The notes under the pieces are model-generated. The model was given only the letters and a program-made list of their open reading frames with translations, searched no databases and was not told the origin of the DNA. This document shows, piece after piece, positions 42,132 through 51,589 of a DNA stretch of 62,636 nt. The position numbers were made by a program, and so were the translations under genes. Source of the DNA: Lysobacteraceae bacterium NML91-0213 (lineage in GTDB: Bacteria > Pseudomonadota > Gammaproteobacteria > Xanthomonadales > Xanthomonadaceae); the NCBI GenBank assembly GCA_002798175.1, contig NWQL01000001.1, forward strand, positions 31,417-94,052, written 5' to 3'. The first letter of the stretch is position 1. Each line of letters opens with the position of its first letter.

Positions 42132-42581
42132 TCAGGACCCGCTTCGATCGTCGCCGTCGGTGCCCGTCAGAAGCGTGACCGCCTCGCGCAGGGCCTTTTC
42201 GGCGTGTGGCGACAGAGGACGTGACCGTGGTCTGGCCGGGGGAGGCGGCGAGGCCGGTCGGCTGGTGGTGCGCACCACCAGTGTCGTGACATCCAGCCCG
42301 AGGGAGCGGGCGGCTTCGAGGATCTGCGGACCGGCCAGCCTTGCACGGGCATGCCAGACCGCAGCTTCCACCAGCAGTACGAGCCTGCCACCGTCGACGT
42401 TGCCCAGCCGCGCATGCGCGGCCAGCGCCGGGGGAAGCAGGGGACGCAGTCGCCGGTCCAGGTCGTCGAGCCACAGCGCACGACGCAGCGGATCACCGGC
42501 CGCACCGCCCAGCAGCGTATCGAGCGCTGGCTGCGGGGTTTGCGGACCGGTCCTGGGTGGCTTTGAACGAACTCCGGACAT
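42132..42581 (-). CDS. dciA: DciA-type helicase loader (DUF721)
   Basis: A 149-residue DUF721 protein. The N-terminal region has the KH-like DciA pattern: LDTLLGGAAGDPLRRALWLDDLDRRLRPLLPPALAAHARLGNV, DGGRLVLLVEAAVWHARARLAGPQIL. The tail is Pro/Arg-rich and disordered (RPASPPPPARPRSRPLSP). DUF721 proteins are the ancestral DnaB loaders of bacteria lacking DnaC/DnaI; the gene is placed by lpxC and secA in several gammaproteobacteria, as here. The ATG gives MSGVRSKPP; a TTG three codons earlier is possible. It starts only 8 bp from the divergent peptidase gene. Confidence 0.82.
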   Translation of the reverse strand: MSGVRSKPPRTGPQTPQPALDTLLGGAAGDPLRRALWLDDLDRRLRPLLPPALAAHARLGNVDGGRLVLLVEAAVWHARARLAGPQILEAARSLGLDVTTLVVRTTSRPASPPPPARPRSRPLSPHAEKALREAVTLLTGTDGDDRSGS

Positions 42582-42589
42582 GTGAAGCA

Positions 42590-43501
42590 ATGACCTTGAA
42601 CTCTTATACCCGGCAGGCGCGAGCCCGCATGATGCACTGGTTGCGGTGCACGCGCGTCCAGATCGCCCGCCGCCCGATGACCGCCGCCGCCGTGCTGGCC
42701 TGCTCGGGCCTGGCCCTCGGCGCCGGCGCCGCCGCCGGCGAGATCTCCCGCCTGAAGGCGGAAAACACCCGCCAGCAGGCGATGATCGACAACACCCGCC
42801 AAGAGGCCCAGCGCGAGGTCAACGCGCTTGCCGCCCGCCTCGGCGAACTGCAGGCCCAGGCCAACCGCCTCAATGCCCTCGGCGAGCGCCTGACCCGCAT
42901 CGGCAAGCTCGACGAAGGCGAGTTCGACTTCACTGCCGCCGTCGGCGTCGGTGGTCCGGGGCCGGTCCAGGACATGCCGGTCGGGGCGCTGCAGGATGGC
43001 CTGGCGCAGGTGGACGCGCAGTTCCGCACCTCGGGCGACCAGCTCTCGGTGCTCGAAGCCCTGCTGCTCGGCGAGGAGATGGAGCGCGCCGCGCTGCCGT
43101 CGCGTTCGCCGGTCGCCAGCAGCTATGTCACCTCCAGCTACGGCTACCGCGCCGACCCGTTCAGCGGTGGCCGCGCCTTCCATCGCGGCATCGACTTCAG
43201 CGCCCGCCTCGGTGATCCGGTGATGGCTGTGGCCGACGGCGTGGTCAGCTACTCGGGCCAGCGCGCCGGCTACGGCAACGTGGTCGAGGTCGACCACGGC
43301 AATGGCTATGTCACCCGTTACGCGCACAACTCGCGCAACACCGCCCGCGTGGGCGACCTGGTCCGCGCCGGCACCGAGCTGGCGAAAGCCGGCTCCACCG
43401 GCCGCTCCACCGGCGTGCACGTGCATTTCGAGGTGTGGGAAGGCGGGCGCGTGCTCAACCCGCGGCAGTTCCTCGCCGACATGGGCGCGTCGCGCCAGTA
43501 G
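42590..43501 (+). CDS. M23 family metallopeptidase (LytM-like)
   Basis: A 303-residue envelope protein, predicted to be anchored or secreted: a basic start, hydrophobic segment about residues 24-44 ([21 protein letters not shown]), coiled coil about 45-100 (EISRLKAENTRQQAMIDNTRQEAQ), and a C-terminal LytM domain. The domain has the zinc motifs HRGIDFS (HxxxD) and HVHFEVW (HxH), plus SSYGYRADPF and YGNVVEVDHGNGYVTRYAHNS. The metal residues are intact, so it may be an active peptidoglycan endopeptidase rather than an EnvC-type activator. The same gene order (dciA, this gene, secA) occurs in Pseudomonas. Confidence 0.85.
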   Translation: MTLNSYTRQARARMMHWLRCTRVQIARRPMTAAAVLACSGLALGAGAAAGEISRLKAENTRQQAMIDNTRQEAQREVNALAARLGELQAQANRLNALGERLTRIGKLDEGEFDFTAAVGVGGPGPVQDMPVGALQDGLAQVDAQFRTSGDQLSVLEALLLGEEMERAALPSRSPVASSYVTSSYGYRADPFSGGRAFHRGIDFSARLGDPVMAVADGVVSYSGQRAGYGNVVEVDHGNGYVTRYAHNSRNTARVGDLVRAGTELAKAGSTGRSTGVHVHFEVWEGGRVLNPRQFLADMGASRQ

Positions 43502-43556
43502 GCCCGGCGCGGTGGTGGCGCGGTGCGCTTGAAAGCCCTCGCCCGCGTCCCCACGC

Positions 43557-43562
43557 TACAAT
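43557..43562 (+). promoter_or_regulatory. Candidate -10 for secA
   Basis: TACAAT in the context cgctacaatcc, like that before glyA. It would start a secA transcript near 43569, upstream of the hairpin-T tract at 43581. Confidence 0.4.
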
Positions 43563-43580
43563 CCGCGTTGCCATGAGAAA

Positions 43581-43601
43581 GGGCGCCCCGCGCCCTTTTT
43601 T
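43581..43601 (+). terminator. Hairpin with T6 tract before secA
   Basis: gggcgc-ccc-gcgccc followed by tttttt, a textbook intrinsic terminator shape. It lies 80 bp after the M23 peptidase stop and 54 bp before secA. It could end the peptidase transcript, or act in the secA leader if the -10 at 43557 is real. Confidence 0.7.
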
Positions 43602-43654
43602 CGTTGCGGGCCGGCACCACCGGCCCGTGCCCCGAACCCCGAACCGGTACACCC

Positions 43655-46387
43655 ATGCTCAACCGCCTGCTCACCAGCGTCTTCGGCAGCCGCAACGAAC
43701 GCCTCGTCAAGCAGCTCGACAAGGTCGCCCAGAAGGTCAATGCACTCGAGCCGGAGATGCAGAAGCTCACCGACGCCGAGCTGCAGGCCAAGACCCCGCA
43801 TTTCAGACAGCGCGTCGCCGATGGCGAAACGCTCGACAAGCTGCTGCCGGAAGTGTTCGCGGTCTGCCGCGAGGCCAGCCGCCGGGTGCTGGGGATGCGC
43901 CACTACGACGTGCAGCTGATCGGCGGCATGGTGCTGCACATGGGCAAGATCGCCGAGATGCGCACCGGCGAGGGCAAGACCCTGGTGGCGACGCTGCCGG
44001 TCTACCTCAACGCGCTGGAAGGCAAGGGCGTGCACGTGGTGACGGTCAACGATTACCTCGCCCGTCGCGACGCCGCGCAGATGGGCAAGCTGTACAACTG
44101 GCTTGGCCTCACCGTGGGCGTGGTCTATCCCGGCATGCCGCATGGCGACAAGCACGCCGCGTATGCCGCCGACATCACCTACGGCACCAACAACGAATTC
44201 GGCTTCGACTACCTGCGCGACAACATGGCGCTGTCGAAGGCCGACCGTTACCAGCGCACCCTCAACTACGCGATCGTCGACGAGGTGGACTCGATCCTCA
44301 TCGACGAGGCGCGCACGCCGCTGATCATCTCCGGCCCCGCCGACGAGACCCCCGAGCTCTACATCAAGGTCAACCGCATCGTGCCGTCGCTGGTGCGCCA
44401 GACCGCCGAGGATGGCGACGGCGACTTCTGGGTCGACGAGAAGCAGAAGCAGGTGCACATGTCGGAGGCGGGCCAGGAGCACGCCGAGGAACTGCTGCGC
44501 AAGGCCGGCATCATCGGCGAGGAGGAAGGGCTGTACGACCCGCACAACATCCACGTCGTGCACCACCTCAACGCGGCGATGCGCGCGCACGCGATCTACC
44601 AGCGCGATGTGGACTACATCGTGCGCGACGGCGAGGTGGTGATCGTCGACGAGTTCACCGGCCGCACCCTGCCGGGCCGGCGCTGGTCTGATGGCCTGCA
44701 CCAGGCGGTGGAGGCGAAGGAAGGCGTGCCGGTGCAGCGCGAGAACCAGACGCTGGCGTCGATCACCTTCCAGAACCTGTTCCGCATGTACGGCAAGCTG
44801 TCGGGCATGACCGGTACCGCGGATACGGAAGCCTACGAGTTCCAGTCGATCTACGGCCTGGAAGTGGTGGTCATCCCCACCCACCGGCCGATGATCCGCA
44901 AGGACCACCCGGACGCGGTGTTCCTCAACCGCGCCGGCAAGTACCGTGCGGTGGCCCGCGAGATCAAGGAGGCCTACGAGCGCGGCCAGCCGGTGCTGGT
45001 GGGCACCACCTCGATCGAGGTGTCGGAACTGCTGTCGGGCGAACTGCGCAAGGACAACATCCCGCACGAGGTGCTCAACGCCAAGCAGCATGAGCGCGAG
45101 GCGCAGATCATCGCCCACGCCGGCCGCCCGGGTGCGGTGACCATCGCCACCAACATGGCCGGCCGTGGTACCGACATCGTGCTCGGCGGTTCGCTCGAGG
45201 CCGAGCTGCACGAGCTCGGCGACGACGCGAGCGACGAAATCAAGGCCGCCACGCGCGCGGCATGGCAGCAGCGCCACGACCAAGTGGTGGCGGCCGGCGG
45301 CCTGCACATCATCGGTACCGAGCGCCACGAGTCGCGGCGTATCGACAACCAGCTGCGCGGCCGTTCCGGGCGGCAGGGTGATCCGGGTTCCAGCCGCTTC
45401 TACCTGTCGCTGGAAGACAACCTGATGCGCATCTTCGCGGCCGACTGGGTGCAGAAGGTGATGGCACGCATGGGCCTGCAGGAAGACGACATCATCGAGT
45501 CGCCGCTGGTCACCAAGCAGATCGCCAACGCGCAGCGCAAGGTCGAAGCGCACAACTTCGACATCCGCAAGAACCTGCTCGATTTCGACGACGTCAACAA
45601 CGACCAGCGCAAGGTCATCTACGGCCAGCGCGACGAGCTGCTGGACGCCGACAGCGTCAAGGACACCGTCGACGGCATCCGCGCCGACGTGGTCGCCGAA
45701 ACCGTGGCCCGCTTCGTGCCGCCGGAGTCGATCGACGCGCAGTGGGACCTGCCGGGGCTGGAGGCGGCACTGGAAGCCGACTTCGGCCTGCGCCTGGACC
45801 TGCGCAAGCTGCTGGAGGCCGAGATCGACGCCGAGGGCATCACCGCACACGTGCAGGAAGCGGTGGACGCACTGTTCGCGGCCAAGGAACAGCAGATCGG
45901 CAGCGAAACCATGCGCATGCTCGAAAAGCACCTGATGCTCAACGTGGTCGACCAGAGCTGGAAGGAGCACCTGGCGCGCATGGATTACCTGCGGCAGGGC
46001 ATCTACCTGCGCGGCTATGCGCAGAAGCAGCCGAAGCAGGAGTACAAGCGCGAGGCGTTCCTGCTGTTCTCGGAGATGCTCGACAAGGTCAAGCGCGAGG
46101 TCATCGCGATGCTGGCGCGCGTGCGCGTGCGCAGCGAGGAGGAGATCGCCGCGATGGAGGCCGAGGAGCGCCGCCAGGTCGAGGCCAAGCTCAACCAGGC
46201 GCAGTTCCAGCACGCCGATGCCGGCAGCTACGGCGCCGACGAGGAGGCCGAGGCCGTGCAGCGTGGACTGGCGGCGCAGGGCGGGGTGGCGCAGGTGACC
46301 CGCGACGCGCCCAAGGTTGGCCGCAATGATCCCTGCCCCTGCGGCAGCGGCAGGAAGTACAAGCATTGCCACGGGCAGCTCAGCTGA
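43655..46387 (+). CDS. secA: Preprotein translocase ATPase SecA
   Basis: Motor of the Sec export pathway, acting at SecYEG. The 910-residue protein starts [20 protein letters not shown] and contains the first ATPase motif [31 protein letters not shown] (DEAD-like box), and the preprotein cross-linking domain. Also present are [43 protein letters not shown], the helical scaffold and wing regions, a charged linker, and the zinc/SecB-binding end [18 protein letters not shown]. Longer upstream starts were rejected. Confidence 0.98.
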   Translation: MLNRLLTSVFGSRNERLVKQLDKVAQKVNALEPEMQKLTDAELQAKTPHFRQRVADGETLDKLLPEVFAVCREASRRVLGMRHYDVQLIGGMVLHMGKIAEMRTGEGKTLVATLPVYLNALEGKGVHVVTVNDYLARRDAAQMGKLYNWLGLTVGVVYPGMPHGDKHAAYAADITYGTNNEFGFDYLRDNMALSKADRYQRTLNYAIVDEVDSILIDEARTPLIISGPADETPELYIKVNRIVPSLVRQTAEDGDGDFWVDEKQKQVHMSEAGQEHAEELLRKAGIIGEEEGLYDPHNIHVVHHLNAAMRAHAIYQRDVDYIVRDGEVVIVDEFTGRTLPGRRWSDGLHQAVEAKEGVPVQRENQTLASITFQNLFRMYGKLSGMTGTADTEAYEFQSIYGLEVVVIPTHRPMIRKDHPDAVFLNRAGKYRAVAREIKEAYERGQPVLVGTTSIEVSELLSGELRKDNIPHEVLNAKQHEREAQIIAHAGRPGAVTIATNMAGRGTDIVLGGSLEAELHELGDDASDEIKAATRAAWQQRHDQVVAAGGLHIIGTERHESRRIDNQLRGRSGRQGDPGSSRFYLSLEDNLMRIFAADWVQKVMARMGLQEDDIIESPLVTKQIANAQRKVEAHNFDIRKNLLDFDDVNNDQRKVIYGQRDELLDADSVKDTVDGIRADVVAETVARFVPPESIDAQWDLPGLEAALEADFGLRLDLRKLLEAEIDAEGITAHVQEAVDALFAAKEQQIGSETMRMLEKHLMLNVVDQSWKEHLARMDYLRQGIYLRGYAQKQPKQEYKREAFLLFSEMLDKVKREVIAMLARVRVRSEEEIAAMEAEERRQVEAKLNQAQFQHADAGSYGADEEAEAVQRGLAAQGGVAQVTRDAPKVGRNDPCPCGSGRKYKHCHGQLS

Positions 46388-46560
46388 GCTGAGCCGCCCG
46401 TGGTGCCGCCCACGCAGCGGCGGCCCGCCCAGGTGCGCGTTGCGGACCATGGGGGTGCCACGGGGTTGCGTCCGATCCCCGCGCCTTTGGCGCGCTCCCC
46501 TGCAGTGAGCACTGCGCGACGTTCACTGCCGGCAGAAGCGCCAGTCCCGATGATGTCGCC

Positions 46561-47592
46561 ATGAGTGAAGTAGACAACGCGCCCGTCGTCGAGGTGGTGG
46601 CGGGGGTGATCACCGATGCACGCGGGCGGGTGCTGCTGACCCGCCGTACCGAGGGGCGTGACCTGGCCGGGCTGTGGGAATTCCCGGGCGGCAAGCGCGA
46701 GCCCGGCGAGACGCCGGAGCAGGCACTGGCACGCGAGCTGGACGAGGAGCTTGGCATCCGCGTCGAGGTCGGCACACCGCTGATCGCGGTACCCCAGCGT
46801 TACCCGCACAAGCGGCTGCGCCTGGACGTGCGGATGATTGATCGCTGGCGCGGTACGCCGAAGGGCCATGAAGGCCAGGCCATGGCGTGGGTGCCGCAGG
46901 ACAAGCTCGAGCGCTACATGATGCCGCCGGCGGATCGCCCGGTGGTGGCGGCGTTGCGCCAGCCGGACCGCTACGCAGTGACGCCGGTACCGGCGGACGG
47001 CGAGCGCGACGAGGACTGGCTGGCCGGTGTGGAGCGCTTGCTCGCCAACGGCGTGCGCCGGCTGCAGTTGCGGCTGCCGGGGATCGAGGCCGACCGGCGC
47101 AAGCGTCTGGTGGCCGCGGCGGCCTTGCTGGCACGTGCGGTCGATGCGGACGTGCTGGTCAACGGCGACGCGGTGCTGGCCGCCGAGCATGGTTGCGGCC
47201 TGCACCTGCCCGCGGCGCAGCTGATGTCCTGCCATTCGCGCCCGGTTGCCGACGAGATCCCGCTGGGAGCCTCGTGCCACGACGTGGCGCAACTGCAGCG
47301 TGCGCAGCAGGTGGGATGCGACTTCGTCGTGCTGGGCCCGGTCGCCGCGACGGCAAGCCACCCGGACAGCTTGGGGATCGGCTGGGAAGCATTCGCGGCG
47401 ATGCGCGAGGAGGTCTCGTTGCCGATCTACGCGATCGGCGGTATGGGTCCGGGAGATGTCGTGACCGCGCGTGCGCACGGCGCACAGGGCGTGGCCGCCA
47501 TCCGTGCATTCTGGGAAGCGGAGCCGGCGCGCCGTCAGAGCCACCCGGCAAAAAGGATGCCGGGCGTGGCCGGAGGAACCCGCAGCGCGTAG
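46561..47592 (+). CDS. Nudix hydrolase (MutT-like) fused to a ThiE-like domain
   Basis: A 343-residue two-domain protein. The N-terminal Nudix domain (about residues 1-130) has the full box GGKREPGETPEQALARELDEELGI and resembles MutT/8-oxo-dGTP diphosphatase. The C-terminal half (about 140-325) resembles thiamine-phosphate synthase/TenI barrels (LQLRLPG, GLHLPAAQLM, ASCHDVAQLQRAQ, DFVVLGPVAATASHP, YAIGGMGPGDVVTARAHGAQGVAAI). This fusion downstream of secA is known in Pseudomonas and relatives. Nucleotide-pool cleaning is the expected main role; the role of the ThiE-like part is unproven. Confidence 0.88.
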   Translation: MSEVDNAPVVEVVAGVITDARGRVLLTRRTEGRDLAGLWEFPGGKREPGETPEQALARELDEELGIRVEVGTPLIAVPQRYPHKRLRLDVRMIDRWRGTPKGHEGQAMAWVPQDKLERYMMPPADRPVVAALRQPDRYAVTPVPADGERDEDWLAGVERLLANGVRRLQLRLPGIEADRRKRLVAAAALLARAVDADVLVNGDAVLAAEHGCGLHLPAAQLMSCHSRPVADEIPLGASCHDVAQLQRAQQVGCDFVVLGPVAATASHPDSLGIGWEAFAAMREEVSLPIYAIGGMGPGDVVTARAHGAQGVAAIRAFWEAEPARRQSHPAKRMPGVAGGTRSA

Positions 47593-47671
47593 GCGCGCTG
47601 GGGCGCCACCCCGGACAACGTCAGACGCCGGTACCGCAACACGGCACCCGCGTCATCCTTTCACGCTTCGA

Positions 47672-48172
47672 TCAGGCCGCCTGTTCGGCCGCGCGCTGGT
47701 TGCCACCCTGCTCGGCGAGGATGGAAAGCTTCTCGTCGGTCGCCTTTTCCTCCTCCAGGGTTTCCAGCAGCAGCGGCAGCGCGTCCTTGTAGCCGAGGCT
47801 CTTGGCCATCGCGCACAGCGTGCCGTAGGCGGCGATCTCGTAATGCTCGGCCTTCTGCGCGCCGCCGATCAGCGCGGCATCGCGCAGCGGGCCGGCATCG
47901 ATGGAATCGATGATCTCCTTGGCTTCCTCGACCAGGCCTTCCATCGCTTCGCACTTGATGCGCTTGAGCTTGATGCCCAGCACCTCGGCGACCTGCTCCA
48001 GACGCTCGACCTGTGCCTCGGTCTCGGCGAGGTGGGCCTCGAAAGCAGCCACCAGGCCTTCGTCGGTAGCGGCCTTTGCCAGTCGCGGCAGCGACTTGGT
48101 CATCTGCTTCTCGGCGCTGTAGGTATCGGACAGTTCGTGGATGAAGAGGTCTTCAATCGTCTTGATCGCCAT
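47672..48172 (-). CDS. DUF892 (YciE/YciF-type) ferritin-like protein
   Basis: A 166-residue four-helix protein. Recognised from MAIKTIEDLFIHELSDTYSAEKQMTKSLPRLAKAATDEGLVAAFEAHLAETEAQVERLE and KAEHYEIAAYGTLCAMAKSLGY. The Glu/His pattern (EAHLAETE, EHYEIAAYG) is that of the di-iron ferritin-like fold. YciE/F relatives are stress-induced; function is not settled. The ATG giving MAIKTI was preferred to an ATG 36 bases upstream. A monocistronic unit; Lys/Glu-rich composition differs from its neighbours. Confidence 0.85.
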   Translation of the reverse strand: MAIKTIEDLFIHELSDTYSAEKQMTKSLPRLAKAATDEGLVAAFEAHLAETEAQVERLEQVAEVLGIKLKRIKCEAMEGLVEEAKEIIDSIDAGPLRDAALIGGAQKAEHYEIAAYGTLCAMAKSLGYKDALPLLLETLEEEKATDEKLSILAEQGGNQRAAEQAA

Positions 48173-48420
48173 CGTGTGACTCCTGGGAAGGGGGCCGGAT
48201 CCGGCCACGTCTGGTGCGGACGCAAGCGCATCTCAGGTGTCGGCCTGCGGGCGCGACGGCGGCAACACATGCGGTGCCGCGCGCTGTCGAATGGACTTCC
48301 ACACAGCGTGGTCGCCAGAACGTAGACACCGGTCCGTGAGCTTGGCGCATAGGAAAACGTGAGCTCGCGCGAGCGCCCCGCGGGGTTGCCGCGACCCCGC
48401 ACGGGGCGACGCCCCGGCGG

Positions 48421-49035
48421 TCAGCGGCTGCCTTCGGCCAGCTGCCGGTAGCGCGCATCCAGTGCGGCCACATGGGCCGCCAAGGCGTCCAGCGGGCCGT
48501 CGTTGTAGATCACGTCGTCGGCCAGCTCCAGGCGGGCGAGGCGATCCACCTGCGCCGCCAGCATGCGTTCGGCGAGCGCCGCGTCGATGCCGTCGCGCCG
48601 CTGCAGGCGCGCCAGCTGCAGCGCGCGCGGCACGTCCACCACCAGCACCCGGTCGATCCACGGGTAATGGTCGCGGCCGCCTTCGGCCAGCAGCGGGATC
48701 GATGCGATCGCATAGGGCCCCTGCGCGGCCTCGCAGGCTGCGCGCAGGCGCAGGCGCACCTGCGGGTGGACGATGGCTTCCAGGCGCCGGCGTGCGTCGG
48801 CGTCGGCGAACACGAGCTCGCGCATGCGTGCGCGATCGAGGCTGCCATCGCCCTGCAGGACCCCGGCGCCGAACGTCTCCACCACCGCAGCCAGGCCCTC
48901 GCTGCCCGGCGCGACCGCGTCGCGCGCGGCGGCATCCGCGTCGGCCACCGTCACCCCCAGCGCCGCGAAACGCCGTTCCACCTCGCTCTTTCCCGATGCC
49001 ACGCCGCCGGTCAACCCGACCACGTACGCACTCAT
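48421..49035 (-). CDS. coaE: Dephospho-CoA kinase
   Basis: Last step of coenzyme A synthesis. The 204-residue P-loop kinase has GLTGGVASGKSEVERRF (loop at residues 9-17), VTVADADAAARDAV, HPQVRLRLRAACEAAQGPYAIASIPLLAEGG (lid and CoA domain) and VLVVDVPRALQLARLQRRDGI. In Pseudomonas and Xanthomonas coaE normally follows pilD, but here it follows an MscS-type gene, whose stop its start overlaps. Confidence 0.95.
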   Translation of the reverse strand: MSAYVVGLTGGVASGKSEVERRFAALGVTVADADAAARDAVAPGSEGLAAVVETFGAGVLQGDGSLDRARMRELVFADADARRRLEAIVHPQVRLRLRAACEAAQGPYAIASIPLLAEGGRDHYPWIDRVLVVDVPRALQLARLQRRDGIDAALAERMLAAQVDRLARLELADDVIYNDGPLDALAAHVAALDARYRQLAEGSR

Positions 49036-51509
49036 GCCTCGTCCCCGGTTGGCGGTGCATCGTCCTGCACGAACAGGCCGGCGTCGTCGCGCAGCACGCG
49101 GATGCTCTGCGCCATCGGTGCCAGCCGGATGCCCTCCTCGCGCAGCCGCCGCAGCAGGGTGAACAGCAGTTCGCTGCGAACGCCGCCGGCCGTGCGCGGA
49201 GAGTCGGTGAACCCCACCGCGGTCACGCTGATGCCGGTTGCGGCGATGCCGTCTAGGGTCTGCGACGGCGCGGGGTCTTCGAGTACCGCCGGATGCGCGG
49301 CAAAGGTCTCCAGCAGGATCGCGCGCAGGCGGTCGACGTCGGTATCCAGCGGCACCGGGAACTGCAGCAGCACGCGACCCAGCGGGTTGGCCAGGGTCAT
49401 GTTGCGCAGCGGTTTGGTGATCAGTTCGGAGTTGGGCACGATCACCGTGGAGCGGTCGGCCACGCGGATCTCGGTGGCGCGCACGCTGATGCGCTGCACG
49501 TCGCCCTCGAAATCACCCACCCGCACCCAGTCGCCGATCTTGACCGGTCGCTCGGCCAGCAGGATCAGCCCGGAGATGAAGTTCTGGGTGATCGCCTGCA
49601 GGCCGAAGCCGATGCCCACCGACAGCGCACCGACCACCAGGCCGATCTGCTGGATGCCGATGCCCAGCGCGGCCAGCCCCAGCGCCAGCACCACGGTGAC
49701 GCCGAAGTAGCGCGCCACCGTGGCGACCGAGTTGCGCGAGGCGGCGTCGAGGTCGGTGGCGGGCAGGAAGCGCTCCACCAGCCAGCCGTGCAGGGCCTGC
49801 ACGGCCATCCAGCCACCGCCGAAGATCAGCACCGCCCTGAGCACGCCGCCGGGCGAGATCACCACTTCGCCGATGCGCAGGCCCGCACGCGCGGCCGCCA
49901 CCAGCTCGCGCCAGCCGGAGAAACTGGTGCCCAGCGGTGCCAGCACCAGCGCGATCGCGACCAGCACCAGCAGGGCGCGGGTCACGGCGGAGACGATCAG
50001 CCCGGCCTGGCGCAGCCGGTGCGGGCGGATGCCGGTGGCGCGCGCGGTGGCGGTGCCCAGACGGCTGCCGTCGCCAAACAGCACGCCGCACAGGTCGTCG
50101 ATGCCGATCCACGCCAGGTACAGGCCCATCGCCACCACGCCCACCCACACCACCTCGCGGCCGATCAGCAGCGCGAACTGGAAATAGCCCAGCACCAGCG
50201 CCACCAGCAACGCCAGTACCGCCAGCCGGATGGCCCCCAGCAGCGCCCGCACCCAGGCGGCGACCGCCACGGTATCGGTGCCGCCAGCCAGTGGCAGGTG
50301 GCGCCGCCGCACGCTGATCGCCAGCACCGCATAACTCAGCGCCACCGCGCCGGTGACGGTGGCCGCCAGCGCCGCGTGCGCGTTGATCGCGACCATCACC
50401 CCCTCGACCACGCGGTCGACGAACACCAGCCCGCCGGCCAGCCACGGATACGGGCGCAGGCCGGTGACCATGTCCTCCGACAGCGGGGGAAGCCGCCACT
50501 CCGGGCTCGCCCGCATCAGCAGGCTGTTGCCCAGGCTGGCGACCAGTGCGCCGTACACCGCGGCGGCCACCAGTGCATTGGCGAGCTGCTCCATCACCGC
50601 CACCGGCGGGTCGCCCCAGCGCAGGAGGTGCGAGACCAGCCATGCCGCCATGCCGATGCACAGCGTGCTCGACAGCACCAGCCATGCCGCCAGTGCGGTG
50701 CGGCGCAGGCGGCTGTCGCCGGGGGTATGGCGCAGGGCGAAGCCGCGGCCGGCACGGCGCAGCAACCGGCGGACCGGCCACGCCAGAACCCCGGCCAGCA
50801 CCAGGACGCCGATCGCCACCCCCAGCCCGAAGCGCGCAAGACCATCGCGCACGCTGCGCTCCAGCAGGCCGAGGAAGGCCTCCACGCGCTGGCGATCGCT
50901 GGGGAAATCCTCGGCCACTGCATGCCACAGCCGCGGCGTCAGGGGCGAACCGTAACGCTGCGACAGCTGCTCGCCGAGCTGGCGTCCCTGGGCGGCGGTG
51001 ATGTCCTCGCGGACATCGCGGATGTCGATGCCCAGCAGGCGGCCGCGCTTGACCGCGCCATCGAGCACCGAGACCCGGGCCGCGAGTTCGGCGCGGCGTG
51101 CGCGGATCCCCGGGTCCTCGGCGGCCGCGTCCTCCGGTGCCGGCCCCAGTTCATCGAGCCGCCCCTGCACGCCGGCGAGCTCGGCTTCGAGCGTGCGCAC
51201 GGCGTCCTGGACACGCACGTCGAGCGCGACCGCCGCATCGCGCAGCTGCACGAAGCCGGCGGTGTCGCTGGTTTCCTCCAGGCGTTCGCGCAGGGCGAGA
51301 AGTTCATCGTCCGCCGTATCGAGCGTGGCCGCAGCGCTTTCGGCGGCAGTCACGGGCACTGCAGGTGCGACCTCCTGCCTTGCCCTCGCGGGGTGGGCCA
51401 GCGACCAGCACAGCAGGACAAGGACCCCGATGGTCAGCAGCGGGTGCAGTCGGGTCGCCTGCCGCGTGGAGCGGACGGAACTGCATCGGGGCCGGGGCGC
51501 TGGCGTCAT
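49032..51509 (-). CDS. Large MscS-family mechanosensitive channel (MscK/DUF3772-like)
   Basis: An 825-residue inner-membrane protein. It has a signal-like segment (LHPLLTIGVLVLLCWSLAHPARA), a periplasmic coiled-coil region (about 45-190, LREERLEE-like repeats LALRERLEETSDTAG), about eleven membrane helices, and then the MscS pore and vestibule: VGALSVGIGFGLQAITQNFISGLILLAERPVKIGDWVRVG, VRATEIRVADRSTVIVPNSELITKP. Expected role: release of solutes on hypo-osmotic shock. Stop overlaps coaE start. Confidence 0.88.
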   Translation of the reverse strand: MTPAPRPRCSSVRSTRQATRLHPLLTIGVLVLLCWSLAHPARARQEVAPAVPVTAAESAAATLDTADDELLALRERLEETSDTAGFVQLRDAAVALDVRVQDAVRTLEAELAGVQGRLDELGPAPEDAAAEDPGIRARRAELAARVSVLDGAVKRGRLLGIDIRDVREDITAAQGRQLGEQLSQRYGSPLTPRLWHAVAEDFPSDRQRVEAFLGLLERSVRDGLARFGLGVAIGVLVLAGVLAWPVRRLLRRAGRGFALRHTPGDSRLRRTALAAWLVLSSTLCIGMAAWLVSHLLRWGDPPVAVMEQLANALVAAAVYGALVASLGNSLLMRASPEWRLPPLSEDMVTGLRPYPWLAGGLVFVDRVVEGVMVAINAHAALAATVTGAVALSYAVLAISVRRRHLPLAGGTDTVAVAAWVRALLGAIRLAVLALLVALVLGYFQFALLIGREVVWVGVVAMGLYLAWIGIDDLCGVLFGDGSRLGTATARATGIRPHRLRQAGLIVSAVTRALLVLVAIALVLAPLGTSFSGWRELVAAARAGLRIGEVVISPGGVLRAVLIFGGGWMAVQALHGWLVERFLPATDLDAASRNSVATVARYFGVTVVLALGLAALGIGIQQIGLVVGALSVGIGFGLQAITQNFISGLILLAERPVKIGDWVRVGDFEGDVQRISVRATEIRVADRSTVIVPNSELITKPLRNMTLANPLGRVLLQFPVPLDTDVDRLRAILLETFAAHPAVLEDPAPSQTLDGIAATGISVTAVGFTDSPRTAGGVRSELLFTLLRRLREEGIRLAPMAQSIRVLRDDAGLFVQDDAPPTGDEA

Positions 51510-51589
51510 GCGGGCTGTTCAGGTGGGGGGTCGACGTGCATTGTCGTCGTCGCACGCGTGATGTCCACGCGTGGGGCATGGATGTGCGG

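Noticed and set aside
43573..43700. Short leader-peptide-like frame [13 protein letters not shown] before secA
   Set aside because: No ribosome site and no arrest motif recognisable; the codons arise from the terminator hairpin and T tract.
43556..46450. 964-codon minus-strand frame opposite secA
   Set aside because: Composition (His, Leu, Val, Arg runs) is typical of a complement frame in GC-rich DNA; secA on the plus strand explains the region completely.
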